Shown: positions 35,822 to 47,370 of the stretch, piece by piece
Layout of the letters: the number at the start of each line of letters is the position of its first letter
How positions within the stretch are numbered: the stretch's first letter is position 1
Assembly (NCBI GenBank): GCA_015999985.1
Contig: JAECRA010000001.1
Span: 1-58,472 of the forward strand
Source: Comamonadaceae bacterium
GTDB lineage: Bacteria; Pseudomonadota; Gammaproteobacteria; Burkholderiales; Burkholderiaceae_C
Direction of reading: 5' to 3'
DNA length: 58,472 nucleotides
The notes under the pieces: model-generated
Databases searched by the model: none
Seen by the model: the letters and a program-made list of their open reading frames with translations, nothing else
Told to the model about the DNA's origin: nothing
Program-made: the position numbers and the translations under genes

Positions 35822-37309
35822 TTGTCGCACGCTGTTCCCTGGCCTGTCTCTCTTTCCCCCACACGCAACTACGTGGACGGCCAATTCGTCGCCACGGCCA
35901 AAACCTTTCCCAATATCTGTCCCATCAACGGTGTCAAACTGGCCGATGTCCATGAGGCGGACGCGGGCCTGGTAGACCGTGCCGTTCATGCCGCACGGCA
36001 GGCACTGAGCGGCCCTTGGGGACGACTGTCTCCCGCGGAGCGATCCGCCGTCTTGCACAAAGTGGCTGACGGCATCGAGCGCCGCTTTGAAGACTTTGTG
36101 GCCGCTGAGGTTTCGGACACCGGTCGCCCGGTGGCACAGGCGCGCACGCTAGATGTTTACCGGGGCGTGGCCAATTTCCGAACCTTCGCCGATCTCGCCC
36201 GCCTGGCAGGCGGCGAGACATTTGATATGCGCACGGCCGACGGCCAGGACATCATGAACTACACCGTGCGCAAACCGCATGGCGTCGTGGGCATCATTTC
36301 TCCCTGGAATCTTCCACTGCTGCTGCTGACCTGGAAGGTCGCACCAGCACTGGCATGCGGCAATACGGTGGTGGTCAAGCCGTCTGAAGAAACGCCTTCG
36401 TCGGCGACCTTGCTGGCTGAAGTGATGCATGAAGCAGGTGTTCCGCCGGGTGTGTTCAATCTGCTCCATGGCTTTGGCCCCGATTCGGCCGGTGAATTCC
36501 TCACGCGGCATTCGGAACTGGACGCTATCACCTTCACAGGCGAGTCGCGCACGGGCAGCACCATCATGAAGGCGGCGGCGGAGGGTGTGCGTGAGGTTTC
36601 CTTTGAGCTGGGAGGCAAGAACGCCGCCGTGGTGTTCGCCGATGCGGATTTCGACGAGGCCGTGGCAGGTGTCATTCGCTCCTCGTTTACCAACTCGGGC
36701 CAGGTCTGCCTCTGTTCCGAGCGCGTCTATGTCGAGCGGCCTATTTTTGATCGCTTCGTCGCCGCACTGAAGGAAAAGACCGAGGCGCTGAAGATCGGCT
36801 ACCCAGATGAAGACGGCGTGAACATGGGCTCGCTGATCTCCCACGGCCATCGCGACAAGGTTCTGTCGTACTTCAAGCTCGCTGTCGAAGAAGGTGCCAC
36901 GGTGGTCACCGGTGGCGGAGTACCGCACTTTGGCGATGAGCGCGATCAGGGCGCATTTGTGCAACCCACCATATGGACAGGCTTGCCGGACACCGCTCGT
37001 TGCGTACGAGAAGAGGTCTTTGGCCCGGTCTGCCACATCTCGCCTTTCGACACCGAAGAAGAGGTGATTGCCCGCGTCAATGACAGCCCCTATGGTTTGG
37101 CCGCGTGCGTCTGGACCACCAACTTGAAGCGCGCCCACAACGTCTCGCGCCAGTTCCGTGTGGGCATTGCCTGGGTCAACACCTGGTTTCTGCGCGACCT
37201 GCGCACGCCGTTCGGCGGTGCCAAGCTGTCGGGCCTGGGCCGAGAGGGCGGGCGGCATTCGCTGGACTTTTATTCAGAAATCAGCAATATCTGTATTCGC
37301 CTTTCATGA
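35822..37309 (+). CDS. nbaE: 2-aminomuconate 6-semialdehyde / 2-hydroxymuconate semialdehyde dehydrogenase
   Basis: A 495-residue aldehyde dehydrogenase of the DmpC/AmnC/NbaE group with SPWNLPLLL, Glu262 (FELGGK) and nucleophile Cys296 (SGQVC). It oxidises the semialdehyde formed after ring cleavage and decarboxylation to 2-aminomuconate. It starts at TTG 35822, 8 nt after GCGGGAG. Its stop overlaps the next start (ATGA). Position at the head of an nba-ordered operon supports the aminomuconate assignment. Confidence 0.88.
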   Translation: MSHAVPWPVSLSPTRNYVDGQFVATAKTFPNICPINGVKLADVHEADAGLVDRAVHAARQALSGPWGRLSPAERSAVLHKVADGIERRFEDFVAAEVSDTGRPVAQARTLDVYRGVANFRTFADLARLAGGETFDMRTADGQDIMNYTVRKPHGVVGIISPWNLPLLLLTWKVAPALACGNTVVVKPSEETPSSATLLAEVMHEAGVPPGVFNLLHGFGPDSAGEFLTRHSELDAITFTGESRTGSTIMKAAAEGVREVSFELGGKNAAVVFADADFDEAVAGVIRSSFTNSGQVCLCSERVYVERPIFDRFVAALKEKTEALKIGYPDEDGVNMGSLISHGHRDKVLSYFKLAVEEGATVVTGGGVPHFGDERDQGAFVQPTIWTGLPDTARCVREEVFGPVCHISPFDTEEEVIARVNDSPYGLAACVWTTNLKRAHNVSRQFRVGIAWVNTWFLRDLRTPFGGAKLSGLGREGGRHSLDFYSEISNICIRLS

Positions 37310-37710
37310 AACATCACAGCTCATCGGCTATCCCGGCACCCAAGTTCCACTACACCCCTTGCGTGCAGGCGGGGGCGCACTACAGCGTCTCCGGCATGGT
37401 GGGCTTGGACCCGGCCACAGGGCAGTTGGTGGCTGGAGGCACTGCCGCCCAGACGCAGCGCATCTTTGACAACCTGCTGTTGGCTCTTCCGGACTACGGC
37501 CTGCGTCTGCAGGACATGGTTCTGGCACGGATCTACACCACCGACTTTGCGGCGTTTCCAGAAATCAACGCCATCTGGGAAGCCACTCTCTCTGACGTTC
37601 CCCCACCCGCGCGCACCTCGGTAGGGGTGCAGGCCTTGCCTTTGGGCGCTGCCGTCGAAATCGAATTCTCTTTCTACAAAAACCCCTCTTCAAAAGATCA
37701 AGAGACATGA
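37306..37710 (+). CDS. RidA family protein (nbaX position)
   Basis: A 134-residue YjgF/RidA-fold protein with [14 protein letters not shown] and the substrate-binding Arg in [14 protein letters not shown]. RidA proteins deaminate enamines or imines. It occupies the place of nbaX in the known nba order. A second RidA (41333-41767) matches 2-aminomuconate deaminase better, so this one may remove reactive enamine by-products. It overlaps both neighbours by 4 bp. Confidence 0.85.
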   Translation: MKHHSSSAIPAPKFHYTPCVQAGAHYSVSGMVGLDPATGQLVAGGTAAQTQRIFDNLLLALPDYGLRLQDMVLARIYTTDFAAFPEINAIWEATLSDVPPPARTSVGVQALPLGAAVEIEFSFYKNPSSKDQET

Positions 37711-38522
37711 CACTCAGCATTGAACAGATGGCCGACGCCCTGTGGCAGGCCGAGCAGACCGCAACGCCTGTGCAGCCTCTGCGTGAGGCCATCACCGCTG
37801 CTGCTGGTTCAGGTGGTACCGCCGGGGACGCACTGGCCACGGCCTATGCCGTGCAAACCTTCAACACACAACGTCGGCTGGCCGCTGGAGAGCGTCTGGT
37901 AGGTCGAAAGATTGGGCTGACCTCGCTGGCGGTGCAAAAGCAGCTGGGCGTGGACTCGCCCGATTTCGGTGCGCTGTTCGCCAGCATGGCGGTTGGCCAT
38001 GGCGAGGAAATTGCCGCTCACCGTCTCCTGCAACCCAAGGTAGAGGCGGAGATTGCCCTGGTGCTGGAACGCGATCTGCCGCATACCCGGCACACCGTAG
38101 CTGACATCATCTCTGCCACGGCCTACGCCTTGCCCGCGATCGAGGTTGTGGGCAGCCGCATTGCCAACTGGGACATTCGGTTGACGGACACCGTGGCCGA
38201 CAACGCTTCTTCCGGTTTGTTCGTTCTGGGTTCGCGCCCGGTGAAGCTGTCAGATTTTGACCTGATCCGTTGTGGCATGTCGATGGAGCGCCGTGGAGAC
38301 CAGGTGTCTACCGGCATAGGCGCTGCCTGCCTGGGTAACCCACTCAATGCCGCCGTGTGGCTGGCCAACACCATGGCCACGCTGGGCGCGCCTTTGCGTG
38401 CGGGCGATGTCGTGATGACAGGTGCCCTTGGTCCTATGGTGGTGGCGCAACCCGGCGACGTCTTCAGTGCCCACATCGAAGGCTTGGGTTCGGTGGACGC
38501 CATTTTCAGCTCTGCCGGCTAG
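37707..38522 (+). CDS. nbaH: 2-oxopent-4-enoate hydratase (2-keto-4-pentenoate hydratase)
   Basis: A 271-residue MhpD/DmpE-type hydratase with GRKIGLTS, the acidic metal-binding segment [15 protein letters not shown] and the [15 protein letters not shown] region. It adds water to 2-oxopent-4-enoate to give 4-hydroxy-2-oxovalerate. It is homologous to the decarboxylase at 40560-41336, and the two normally form a complex. The assignment as hydratase follows nba gene order and MhpD resemblance. Confidence 0.87.
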   Translation: MTLSIEQMADALWQAEQTATPVQPLREAITAAAGSGGTAGDALATAYAVQTFNTQRRLAAGERLVGRKIGLTSLAVQKQLGVDSPDFGALFASMAVGHGEEIAAHRLLQPKVEAEIALVLERDLPHTRHTVADIISATAYALPAIEVVGSRIANWDIRLTDTVADNASSGLFVLGSRPVKLSDFDLIRCGMSMERRGDQVSTGIGAACLGNPLNAAVWLANTMATLGAPLRAGDVVMTGALGPMVVAQPGDVFSAHIEGLGSVDAIFSSAG

Positions 38523-38541
38523 AGAAAAAGAGAGTCATCAC

Positions 38542-39498
38542 GTGAACTTGAACGACAAGAAAATCCCCGTGGCCATCATTGGCTCCGGCAACATTGGTAC
38601 CGACCTGATGATCAAGGTACTGCGCAATTCGAAGCACCTGAGCATGGGGGCCATGGTGGGCATTGACCCGCAATCCGAAGGCTTGGCACGAGCCACCCGC
38701 TTGGGGATCCCTGCGGTGTCTGATGGCATCCAGGGCCTGCTGGAACTACCTGGATTTGGTGACATTCGCATTGCCTTCGACGCCACCAGTGCCGGTGCCC
38801 ATGCTCGCCATAACGCCTTGCTGGCGCCTCACGGAATCAAGGTGATCGACCTGACGCCAGCGGCCATAGGCCCGTACGTAGTGCCTGTGGTCAACCTGGA
38901 AGATCACCTGGACGCACCCAACATCAACATGGTGACCTGCGGCGGCCAGGCCACCATTCCCATGGTGCGCGCTGTGTCGCGAGTGGCTACGGTGCATTAC
39001 GCGGAAATTGTGGCCTCCATTGCCAGCAAGTCTGCGGGGCCCGGCACCCGTGCCAACATCGACGAGTTCACCGAAACCACCTCCAAGGCTCTCGTGGATG
39101 TGGGCGGTGCAAAAAGCGGCAAAGCCATCATCGTGCTCAATCCGGCGGAGCCTCCGCTGATCATGCGCGACACGGTGTACTGCCTGGCCGATGTCAACGC
39201 CGACCAGCAGGCCATTGCTGATTCGGTGCAGCAGATGGTCCGCGATGTCGCAGCTTATGTGCCGGGTTATCGCTTGAAGCAGCAAGTGCAGTTCGAACGC
39301 TTTGACGCCAACCGGCCGCTCAATGTGCCTGGCTTGGGCCTTTTGCCGGGCCTGAAGGTCAGCATCTTTCTGGAAGTCGAAGGTGCCGCGCACTACTTGC
39401 CGGCCTATGCCGGCAATCTGGACATCATGACCAGCGCCGCTCTGGCTGCAGCAGAGCAACAAGCCGTCCGCATGCTTGCGGCCCTGAATCAGGCCTGA
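38542..39498 (+). CDS. nbaJ: acetaldehyde dehydrogenase (acylating)
   Basis: A 318-residue MhpF/DmpF-type enzyme. The N-terminal NAD site is [11 protein letters not shown] (residues 12-22) and the catalytic Cys133 sits in VTCGGQAT. It converts acetaldehyde and CoA to acetyl-CoA and normally channels acetaldehyde from the aldolase encoded next. Start GTG 38542 follows AGAAAAAGAGAG; the longer frame into the hydratase gene is rejected. Confidence 0.93.
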   Translation: MNLNDKKIPVAIIGSGNIGTDLMIKVLRNSKHLSMGAMVGIDPQSEGLARATRLGIPAVSDGIQGLLELPGFGDIRIAFDATSAGAHARHNALLAPHGIKVIDLTPAAIGPYVVPVVNLEDHLDAPNINMVTCGGQATIPMVRAVSRVATVHYAEIVASIASKSAGPGTRANIDEFTETTSKALVDVGGAKSGKAIIVLNPAEPPLIMRDTVYCLADVNADQQAIADSVQQMVRDVAAYVPGYRLKQQVQFERFDANRPLNVPGLGLLPGLKVSIFLEVEGAAHYLPAYAGNLDIMTSAALAAAEQQAVRMLAALNQA

Positions 39499-39507
39499 GG
39501 ACTCGCT

Positions 39508-40563
39508 ATGTTCGATAAAGCCAAGAAAATATACGTTTCCGATGTGACCTTGCGCGATGGCATGCATGCCATACGCCATCAGTACTCATTGCAGCAAGCC
39601 GTGGACATCGCCCGCGCGCTGGATGAGGCCAAGGTTGACAGCATTGAAGTGGCGCACGGCGATGGCCTGCGTGGATCCAGTTTCAACTACGGATTCGGGG
39701 CTCACACCGATCTGGAGTGGATAGAGGCGGTGGCGGGTGTGCTCAAGCATGCCCAGGTGGCCACGCTGCTGCTGCCCGGCATTGGCACCATCCATGACCT
39801 GCACGCTGCCTACGACGCCGGCGCTCGCGTCGTGCGTGTGGCGACCCATTGCACCGAAGCCGACATCTCACGCCAGCATATCGAATATGCGCGCAAGCTC
39901 GGCATGAACGCGACGGGCTTTCTCATGATGAGCCACATGAACACGCCGCAGGGCTTGGCCGAGCAGGCCAAGCTGATGGAAAGCTACGGAGCGCAATGTG
40001 TCTACGTGGTGGATTCGGGCGGTGCCATGAACATGTATGAAATCGCCGACCGCTTCAAGGCTTTCAAGGACGTGCTCAAGTCCACTACCCAGACCGGCAT
40101 GCACGCCCACCATAACCTGAGCCTGGGCGTGGCCAATAGCCTGGTGGCACTGGAGCACGGCTGCGACCGTATTGATGCCAGCCTGACGGGCATGGGGGCA
40201 GGGGCAGGGAACGCTCCGCTGGAGGTGTTCATTGCGGCCGTGGACCGCATGGGCCTGAACCACGGCTGCGATGTGAAGAAGCTGATCGATGCAGCCGAAG
40301 ACATCGTGCGTCCTCTTCAGGAGCGTCCGGTGCGGGTGGACCGGGAAACGCTGGCTTTAGGGTATGCGGGGGTGTACTCCAGCTTCCTGCGCCACAGCGA
40401 AGCCGCTGCCGAAAAATACGGCATACCTGCTTTCGACATCCTTTGTGAACTCGGCCGGCGCCGCATGGTGGGTGGCCAGGAAGACATGATTGTGGACGTG
40501 GCGCTGGACATGATCAAAGCGCGCGAGCAGGGCGCATCAGGAACATCGGGAGCAAAAGTATGA
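39508..40563 (+). CDS. nbaI: 4-hydroxy-2-oxovalerate aldolase
   Basis: A 351-residue class II pyruvate aldolase of the DmpG/MhpE type, with VTLRDGMHA (catalytic Arg and metal-binding Asp) and metal-binding histidines in [10 protein letters not shown]. It splits 4-hydroxy-2-oxovalerate into pyruvate and acetaldehyde. It lies 9 bp after its partner dehydrogenase and overlaps the decarboxylase gene by 4 bp. Confidence 0.94.
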   Translation: MFDKAKKIYVSDVTLRDGMHAIRHQYSLQQAVDIARALDEAKVDSIEVAHGDGLRGSSFNYGFGAHTDLEWIEAVAGVLKHAQVATLLLPGIGTIHDLHAAYDAGARVVRVATHCTEADISRQHIEYARKLGMNATGFLMMSHMNTPQGLAEQAKLMESYGAQCVYVVDSGGAMNMYEIADRFKAFKDVLKSTTQTGMHAHHNLSLGVANSLVALEHGCDRIDASLTGMGAGAGNAPLEVFIAAVDRMGLNHGCDVKKLIDAAEDIVRPLQERPVRVDRETLALGYAGVYSSFLRHSEAAAEKYGIPAFDILCELGRRRMVGGQEDMIVDVALDMIKAREQGASGTSGAKV

Positions 40564-41332
40564 GTGGAAATGCCATTGCGAACGCTGCGGCACTGCTGGA
40601 CGATGCAGCTGCCAACGCCCAGGCGGTAGATCAGTTTGCCCCAGGCAGTTTCGATCTTGCAGATGCCTACCGCATCCAGCGCGCATCGATCCAGCGCCGC
40701 GTGGCGCGCGGTGACGGCATCAAAGGCATCAAGCTGGGCTTTACCAGCCGCGCCAAGATGATTCAGATGGGCGTCGACTCTCTGATCTGGGGCTGGTTGA
40801 CAGAGACCATGATTGAAGAAGAAGGCGGTACGGTTGATCTGAGCCGCTACATTCATCCAAGGGTGGAGCCAGAGGTGTGCTTTCTCACACGCCGCACCAT
40901 AGACAGGCCCATCACCGCCCTGGAAGCTGCTGACTATGTAGAAGCGGTGGCGCCGGCGCTGGAGATCATCGACTCGCGTTATCGCAACTTCAAATTCACC
41001 CTGGAGGACGTGGTCGCAGACAACTGCTCGTCAGCTGGCCTGGTGGTAGGCCCATGGTCCCGTCGGTTTGAGGGCCTGGGCAACGCCGGGGTGGGCGTGA
41101 CGGTCAATGGCCGTCTCGTCTTATCGGGCTCCACCGCGGCCATTCTGGGCCATCCTCTGCGCACGCTGGTGCAAGCCTCGCGGCTTCTGAGTTCATGTGA
41201 ACGCAGTTTGCCTGCAGGCTCTCTGGTGATGGCGGGTGCCGCGACAGCAGCCCATGCGCTCACACCTGGCGCCCATATTCGCTGCGACATCAATGGCCTG
41301 GACAGGGTCGAATTCTTTACCGGAGCTGCATC

Positions 41333-41336
<4 letters not shown>
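40560..41336 (+). CDS. nbaG: 4-oxalocrotonate (2-oxo-3-hexenedioate) decarboxylase
   Basis: A 258-residue DmpH/AmnE-type decarboxylase of the same fold as the hydratase, with [17 protein letters not shown] and the metal segment [13 protein letters not shown]. It decarboxylates 4-oxalocrotonate, formed after deamination of 2-aminomuconate, to 2-oxopent-4-enoate. It is translationally coupled to both neighbours through ATGA overlaps. Confidence 0.9.
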
Positions 41337-42366
<1,030 letters not shown>

Positions 42367-42385
42367 GCCGAGACAAGGCGAGAAG

Positions 42386-43387
42386 ATGCCCCAGAAAATT
42401 GACATGCATGCCCACCACTTCCCGCATTTGACGCAGGCGGAAGCGGCCATATTGAACGCGGAAACCGGCCCCTGGCTGCGCATTGACCCTGATGGCGAGT
42501 GCGGCCAGATCATGGCGGGCGACAAGCCCTTCCGCCCGGTCAACCGCGTGCTGTGGGATGCCCGCGCCCGGCTGGAGGAAATGGACTCGCAAGGTGTGGA
42601 CATCCAGATCAGCTGCGCCACGCCCATCATGTTCGGCTACAGCGCGCCGCCCAAGGTGGCTGCGGACTGGGCGCAGCGAATGAACGACCACGCCTTGAAG
42701 TTTGCCAGTGCCAACCCAGAGCGCCTTAAGGTTCTTGCTCAAGTGCCTTTGCAAGACCTGGATCTGGCGTGCGCCGAGGCCAGCCGTGCCAAGGCCACAG
42801 GCCATGTGGGGGTGCAGATCGGCAACCACCTGGGTGATCGCGACATGGATGATCCGCATCTGGTGGATTTCCTGGTGCACTGCGCCAACAATGACATCGC
42901 GGTCCTGGTCCACCCTTGGGACATGATGGGTGGCGCGCGCATGAAGAAGTGGATGCTGCCCTGGCTGGTCGCCATGCCTGCGGAAACGCAGCTGGGGATT
43001 CTGTCGTTGATTTTGTCTGGCGCGTTTGAGCGTATTCCGCGTTCACTGAAACTGTGTTTTGCTCATGGCGGCGGCGCATTTGCCTTTGTCCTGGGCCGCG
43101 TAGACAACGCCTGGAAGCACCGCGACATCGTGCGCCAGGACTGCCCCAATCTCCCTTCTTCCTACGTCGACCGTTTCAGCGTAGACAGCGCCGTTTTTGA
43201 GCCACGAGCCCTGCGCTTGCTCACCGAGGTGATGGGAGCCGAGCGCGTCATGTTGGGCTCGGACTATCCCTTCCCCTTGGGAGAGCAGCAGATCGGCCAG
43301 CTCGTCGCCGATGCGGAGTTTCTGTCGGTTTCCGAGCGCGAAGACATCCTGGCAGGCAACGCCCGCCGGTTCTTTGGCCTTGGCTGA
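42386..43387 (+). CDS. nbaD: 2-amino-3-carboxymuconate-6-semialdehyde decarboxylase (ACMSD)
   Basis: A 333-residue amidohydrolase-fold decarboxylase. Zinc ligands are His8 and His10 (MHAH), His176 (LVHPWD) and Asp293 (GSDYPF), and the catalytic-type His227 lies in [17 protein letters not shown] is typical of ACMSD. It removes CO2 from the product of the preceding dioxygenase. ATG 42386 follows an AAGGCGAG site and lies 19 bp after the dioxygenase stop. Confidence 0.95.
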   Translation: MPQKIDMHAHHFPHLTQAEAAILNAETGPWLRIDPDGECGQIMAGDKPFRPVNRVLWDARARLEEMDSQGVDIQISCATPIMFGYSAPPKVAADWAQRMNDHALKFASANPERLKVLAQVPLQDLDLACAEASRAKATGHVGVQIGNHLGDRDMDDPHLVDFLVHCANNDIAVLVHPWDMMGGARMKKWMLPWLVAMPAETQLGILSLILSGAFERIPRSLKLCFAHGGGAFAFVLGRVDNAWKHRDIVRQDCPNLPSSYVDRFSVDSAVFEPRALRLLTEVMGAERVMLGSDYPFPLGEQQIGQLVADAEFLSVSEREDILAGNARRFFGLG

Positions 43388-43439
43388 CATTGAGTTGATA
43401 TTTCGGTACCCAGCAAATCTGAAACGAAGGATGTAAGAC

Positions 43440-44435
43440 ATGATGAACATCGATTTTTCACGGCGCGCCGCGATCTTCACCGCTGCACTGCTTTGCAGTG
43501 CCGGGTTCAGCGGCGCGCTTCAGGCGCAAGGCAACGACTATCCCAACCGCGCGGTGACCCTCGTGGTTCCTTCGCCCCCCGGCGATGGCTCCGATGTGCT
43601 GGCAAGGCTGCTGGGACAAGAGCTCAGCACCAGCCTGAAGCAACCCTTCACCGTAGACAACCGGCCCGGCGCGGGCGGTATTCTGGCGTCGGACCGGGCT
43701 GCCAAGTCCAAGCCTGATGGCTACACAATACTGCTGGGCAATGCCAGCTCGCACGCTGTGGTGCCTGCGCTCTACACCAAGCTGACCTATTCCCCGCAGA
43801 AGGATTTCGCGCCCATCGTTCTGGTCGCTACAGCGCCCAACGTGTTGGTAGTGGGCAGCGATCTGCCCGTGAACAACGTGGCGGAGTTCATCGCCTACGC
43901 CAAGGCCCGTCCAGGAAAGCTCAACATCGCCTCTGCCGGCAACGGCAGCCTGTCGCACCTGGCCGCAGAAATGTTCAAGAACATGGCCGATCTGGACATG
44001 GTGCACGTGCCCTACAAAGGCGCCACGCCAGCACTCACCGATGTAGCAGCCGGCCACGTCGCCGCCATGATCATCAATATCCCCACCGTCCAGCCCCTGC
44101 TGAAAGGCGGCAAACTGAAGGCCCTGGCAACTTCCGGCGCTACCCGCGCGCCTTCCTTGCCCGACATTCCAACGCTGGACGAGGCCGGTGTCAAAGGCTA
44201 TGAAGCCAGCGCCTGGTTCGGTCTGTTTGCACCCACAGGGACGCCCGCCCCCGTGATCGAAAAGTTGCGCGCAGAGAGCGTCAACGCCTTGAAGGTGCCC
44301 GCCATGCGCAAACAATTCGAAACCCAGGGTCTGATCCCTGCCGGCGGCACCTCAGCCGACTTTGTGGCTCATATCCAGAGGGATGTAGAGAAGTACACAA
44401 GGATCGTCAAGATCGCCAAGATCACGGTGGACTGA
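43440..44435 (+). CDS. Bug-family (TTT) periplasmic binding protein
   Basis: A 331-residue binding protein with a signal peptide ending near GALQAQG. Landmarks are YPNRAVTLVVPSPPGDGSD, VDNRPGAGGI and KPDGYTILL. It is the last gene of the 3-hydroxyanthranilate operon, 52 bp after ACMSD, so its ligand may be an aromatic amino-acid derivative feeding that pathway. A strong inverted repeat follows its stop codon. Confidence 0.92.
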   Translation: MMNIDFSRRAAIFTAALLCSAGFSGALQAQGNDYPNRAVTLVVPSPPGDGSDVLARLLGQELSTSLKQPFTVDNRPGAGGILASDRAAKSKPDGYTILLGNASSHAVVPALYTKLTYSPQKDFAPIVLVATAPNVLVVGSDLPVNNVAEFIAYAKARPGKLNIASAGNGSLSHLAAEMFKNMADLDMVHVPYKGATPALTDVAAGHVAAMIINIPTVQPLLKGGKLKALATSGATRAPSLPDIPTLDEAGVKGYEASAWFGLFAPTGTPAPVIEKLRAESVNALKVPAMRKQFETQGLIPAGGTSADFVAHIQRDVEKYTRIVKIAKITVD

Positions 44436-44443
44436 AAGGTTAA

Positions 44444-44479
44444 ATGCAAATCAGATCGGAGGCGTGATCTGATTTGCAT
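44444..44479. terminator. 14-bp inverted repeat after the nba-type operon
   Basis: The perfect arms ATGCAAATCAGATC (44444-44457) and GATCTGATTTGCAT (44466-44479) enclose an 8-nt loop. It lies 9 bp after the Bug stop codon. No T-run follows, so it may act as a mRNA-protecting hairpin or a protein-binding site rather than a simple intrinsic terminator. Confidence 0.55.
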
Positions 44480-44646
44480 ATCTGGTGTGTTCCAAGTGAT
44501 AGGGGGACAGGCGAAGGGCTAAGCGCTAAGCGGCGGCTTGGCCTTGGCGGCCGGTGTGACGAGAGACCGAGCCACTTTTTTTCCAGAGTTTCAAGGACCA
44601 CGGAAGCGATCGGTACCTTAGCTGGAAGGTGCCCTTGGATAGCCGG

Positions 44647-45456
44647 TCATTGCCGGCAACGTCGTTTGATCTCGACGCCAATTTCTAACAGACGCGGTGC
44701 GAGCTCTGCGGCCACTGCCTCGGCAGAATAGACCTTGGTACTGAAGCTGACGTTGATAACGAAAGCCCCTTCGTGCAGCACCAGTGGCATCGCTACCGAT
44801 TGTGTTCCGTGATCCCAGGTTCGGGCGCAATAGCCCAACGATTCCACCTGGCGGCGTGCCAGGTCGATTTGCTGTGCAATCTCCGGCCATCCGCTTTCGT
44901 GCCTGGCCTTGATCTGCTCGAGTGTCTTTTGGTACTGGTCGACGCTGAGGCCACCCAGATAGGCTCGACCAATGGCATTGGCCTCGATAGCCTTTCGGTG
45001 TCCGGGCTCGATTCGACTGAAGTGCCTTTCTGGGTCTCCATGGACCACATGCAGGTAAACCATGTCGAGTCCATCGGCCGTGGACAGGCCGACATTCACG
45101 GATTTTTCGACACCGAACTGTTCCATTAGCGGAAGCGCCTCATGCGCAACGCGTGAATCCAGCATCACAGCGTGCGCGAGGCTCAATACCGAGAAAGAAA
45201 GTTTGAATGCGTTCGTTGTAGGTTCTCGCCGCAGAAATCCGCTGTTGACCAGCGTCTTGGTGAGCCGGCTTACTGTGGCTTTGGGCAGGCCCGTGCGTTC
45301 CACGATTTCTGCATTGCCAAGAGCACCCAGACCAGGCTTGAAGCAGCGAAGTATCGCTAACCCCCTTTCCAGAGATCGATTCGACGCCGTGCCCTCCATG
45401 GCGGTCTTTGGTCGAGAAGCTTCGCCTAGGCTGATAGAGGAAGGGTCAGGTTGCAT
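44647..45456 (-). CDS. IclR-family transcriptional regulator
   Basis: A protein of about 269 residues: N-terminal winged HTH (SNRSLERGLAILRCF; IVERTGLPKATVSRLTKTL) and a C-terminal GAF-like effector domain with GRAYLGGL and GYCARTWDHG. ATG 45456 is preferred; the frame opens at 45480. It is divergent from the Bug/enoyl-CoA hydratase operon, which it probably controls in response to the substrate or its CoA ester. Confidence 0.9.
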   Translation of the reverse strand: MQPDPSSISLGEASRPKTAMEGTASNRSLERGLAILRCFKPGLGALGNAEIVERTGLPKATVSRLTKTLVNSGFLRREPTTNAFKLSFSVLSLAHAVMLDSRVAHEALPLMEQFGVEKSVNVGLSTADGLDMVYLHVVHGDPERHFSRIEPGHRKAIEANAIGRAYLGGLSVDQYQKTLEQIKARHESGWPEIAQQIDLARRQVESLGYCARTWDHGTQSVAMPLVLHEGAFVINVSFSTKVYSAEAVAAELAPRLLEIGVEIKRRCRQ

Positions 45457-45473
45457 CGCCCAAGAATAGCAAT

Positions 45474-45490
45474 GTTTCAACTACCGAAAC
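45474..45490. promoter_or_regulatory. candidate IclR operator
   Basis: GTTTC (45474-45478), 7 nt, then GAAAC (45486-45490), a short palindrome next to the IclR start and upstream of the divergent Bug gene. It is proposed on symmetry and position only. Confidence 0.35.
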
Positions 45491-45577
45491 TGAGGGGTTA
45501 CCACCCTGATGAGGTGATGACATAGTTGGCCGCGTCGCACTTACATCACTGCGACGCACAAAAACTAAGGAGACCTC

Positions 45578-46561
45578 ATGGGAATTTTCAGGCGCAACAT
45601 CGCCTTCGTGGCGTTGCTTATAGTCGCTGGCTCTGCGTTTTCGGCAAAACCCTATCCGGAGAAAATTGTCAAAATCGTCGTGGGTTACCCGCCTGGCGGC
45701 ACACTTGACAATCCGGCGCGCGCACTGGCGCAGGAGCTTTCCCGTGTGAGCGGCCAGACGTTCATTATCGAGAACCGACCTGGTGCCAGCGCGAATATTG
45801 CGGCGGACCTGGTGGCGAAATCGCAGCCCGACGGATATACGCTGCTCCTGAGTTCATCAGCCCTGGCTTCATCTCCGACGCTGTACAAAAGCCTTTCCTA
45901 CAGCGCTCAAACAGATTTTCGGCATGTCGGGGGTTTCAGCAGCTTGCCTACGCTGATCGTCGCCCGCAAGGATTTCCCCGCGGACGACCTCGCTGACGCG
46001 GTTGCATTGGCCAAGAAGTCTCCCGGGAAGTACACGTTCGGTTCGCCAGGCAATGGAACAGGCGCGCATATAGCTGGAGAGGTGCTGAACAAGTATGCGG
46101 GCACCAAGATTAACCATATTCCGTTCAAAGGGGCTGCCCCAGCTCTTCAGAGCATCGTGGGCGGTCATATCGATTTCATGATTGCCGGCCTTTCTACGCT
46201 GGAAGGGGCGGTGAAGAATAAACAGGTCAAAGTGTTGGCGGTCACCAATGCCGAGCCTGCACCGGCATTGACTAGTGCACCCACCATTCAGCATGCGCTC
46301 AAGGGCGTCGCCATCCCGGTTGAATACCAGTTTTCTACGTGGTTGGGCTTGTCCGCTCCCGCCAACACGCCCGAGCCGGTGGTCAAGACTCTGCAGGATC
46401 TGATGGTCCAGGCCCTCTCCAGCGCCAAGTTGAAAAGAGACTTCACCGAGATGGGCGTCATGCCTGGATTCGTCCCAGGCCCGGCGCTGGCTGCGCAGAT
46501 CGAGAAGGAAACCCAGGCCTATTTGCGGGTGGTCAAGGATCTGGGCATCACAGCGGATTGA
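45578..46561 (+). CDS. Bug-family (TTT) periplasmic binding protein
   Basis: A 327-residue binding protein with signal peptide MGIFRRNIAFVALLIVAGS and the landmarks YPEKIVKIVVGYPPGGTLD, IENRPGASANI and QPDGYTLLL. AAGGAGAC lies just before ATG 45578. It is first in the CoA-transferase operon and probably binds the carboxylate that the pathway converts to a CoA ester. Confidence 0.92.
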   Translation: MGIFRRNIAFVALLIVAGSAFSAKPYPEKIVKIVVGYPPGGTLDNPARALAQELSRVSGQTFIIENRPGASANIAADLVAKSQPDGYTLLLSSSALASSPTLYKSLSYSAQTDFRHVGGFSSLPTLIVARKDFPADDLADAVALAKKSPGKYTFGSPGNGTGAHIAGEVLNKYAGTKINHIPFKGAAPALQSIVGGHIDFMIAGLSTLEGAVKNKQVKVLAVTNAEPAPALTSAPTIQHALKGVAIPVEYQFSTWLGLSAPANTPEPVVKTLQDLMVQALSSAKLKRDFTEMGVMPGFVPGPALAAQIEKETQAYLRVVKDLGITAD

Positions 46562-46574
46562 GCAGGGGGCGACG

Positions 46575-47369
46575 ATGAACCACATCACTGACACCTCGCT
46601 GATCTTGAGCAGTACGCACGCAGGTGTCTGTCAAATCCTGATGAACCGGCCAGATCGGTTCAATGCCATCAATGGAGAACTGGATGCTGCGCTACGCCAT
46701 GCGTTTCGTTCAGCAACGGCAGACACGGCTTGTCGCGCGATCGTATTGTCTGGGGTCGGAAAGGGATTTTGCTCTGGCGCTGACAGGGAAGCGTCGAGCA
46801 TGCAATCTCCCGATTGGGATGCCATTCCCGAGACGCTTGAGCGCTTCCGATTCGCCTACCTGACCCAATGTCCAAAACCGACGATCGCGTCCATCAATGG
46901 TGCGGCGATTGGCGTTGGATTGGTGCTGGCGTGCCTGTGCGACTTCCGCATCGTGGCCGATCACGCCAAGCTCTCGTTTCCCTACTCACAGCTTGGCTTG
47001 ATTGCCGAATACGGAATCGCCAGCCGACTGGCGAGTCTCATCGGCACTGGGAAAGCCACTGAATTGCTGGTGACCGGCAGGCAGTTTTCCGCAAGGCAAG
47101 CGAGCGACATGGGTCTGGTCACTCAGGCTGTCGAAGCTTCGCGGCTGGATGCAACTGTGCAAGCGTTAGCAGGTTCATTGGCACTAGAAAACTCACCTTC
47201 CTCCATGGCCGCGATCAAACGGCAGCTTAACGCGATCTTCGAGCGCGAATTCCTGGATTCCACCGCCATGGCGGGAACCGAATTGTCTGCAGCTCGCCTC
47301 TCCCGTGACTACGCAGAGGCGAAGTTAGCGCGCGCTGAAGGTCGCCATCCAATTTTTAGCGGACATTGA
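46575..47369 (+). CDS. enoyl-CoA hydratase/isomerase family protein
   Basis: A 264-residue crotonase-fold protein. Oxyanion-hole segments are GKGFCSGAD and NGAAIGVGLVLA. In the active-site region only the second Glu of the classic pair is clear (GLIAEYG); the first position is not Glu. It may therefore be a hydratase variant, isomerase or hydrolase. It lies 13 bp after the Bug gene and 1 bp before a second crotonase gene. Confidence 0.88.
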   Translation: MNHITDTSLILSSTHAGVCQILMNRPDRFNAINGELDAALRHAFRSATADTACRAIVLSGVGKGFCSGADREASSMQSPDWDAIPETLERFRFAYLTQCPKPTIASINGAAIGVGLVLACLCDFRIVADHAKLSFPYSQLGLIAEYGIASRLASLIGTGKATELLVTGRQFSARQASDMGLVTQAVEASRLDATVQALAGSLALENSPSSMAAIKRQLNAIFEREFLDSTAMAGTELSAARLSRDYAEAKLARAEGRHPIFSGH

Positions 47370-47370
47370 A

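Noticed and set aside
36149..37258. 369-residue open frame antisense to the nbaE-type dehydrogenase
   Set aside because: A shadow of a gene with complete catalytic motifs; no recognisable protein features of its own.
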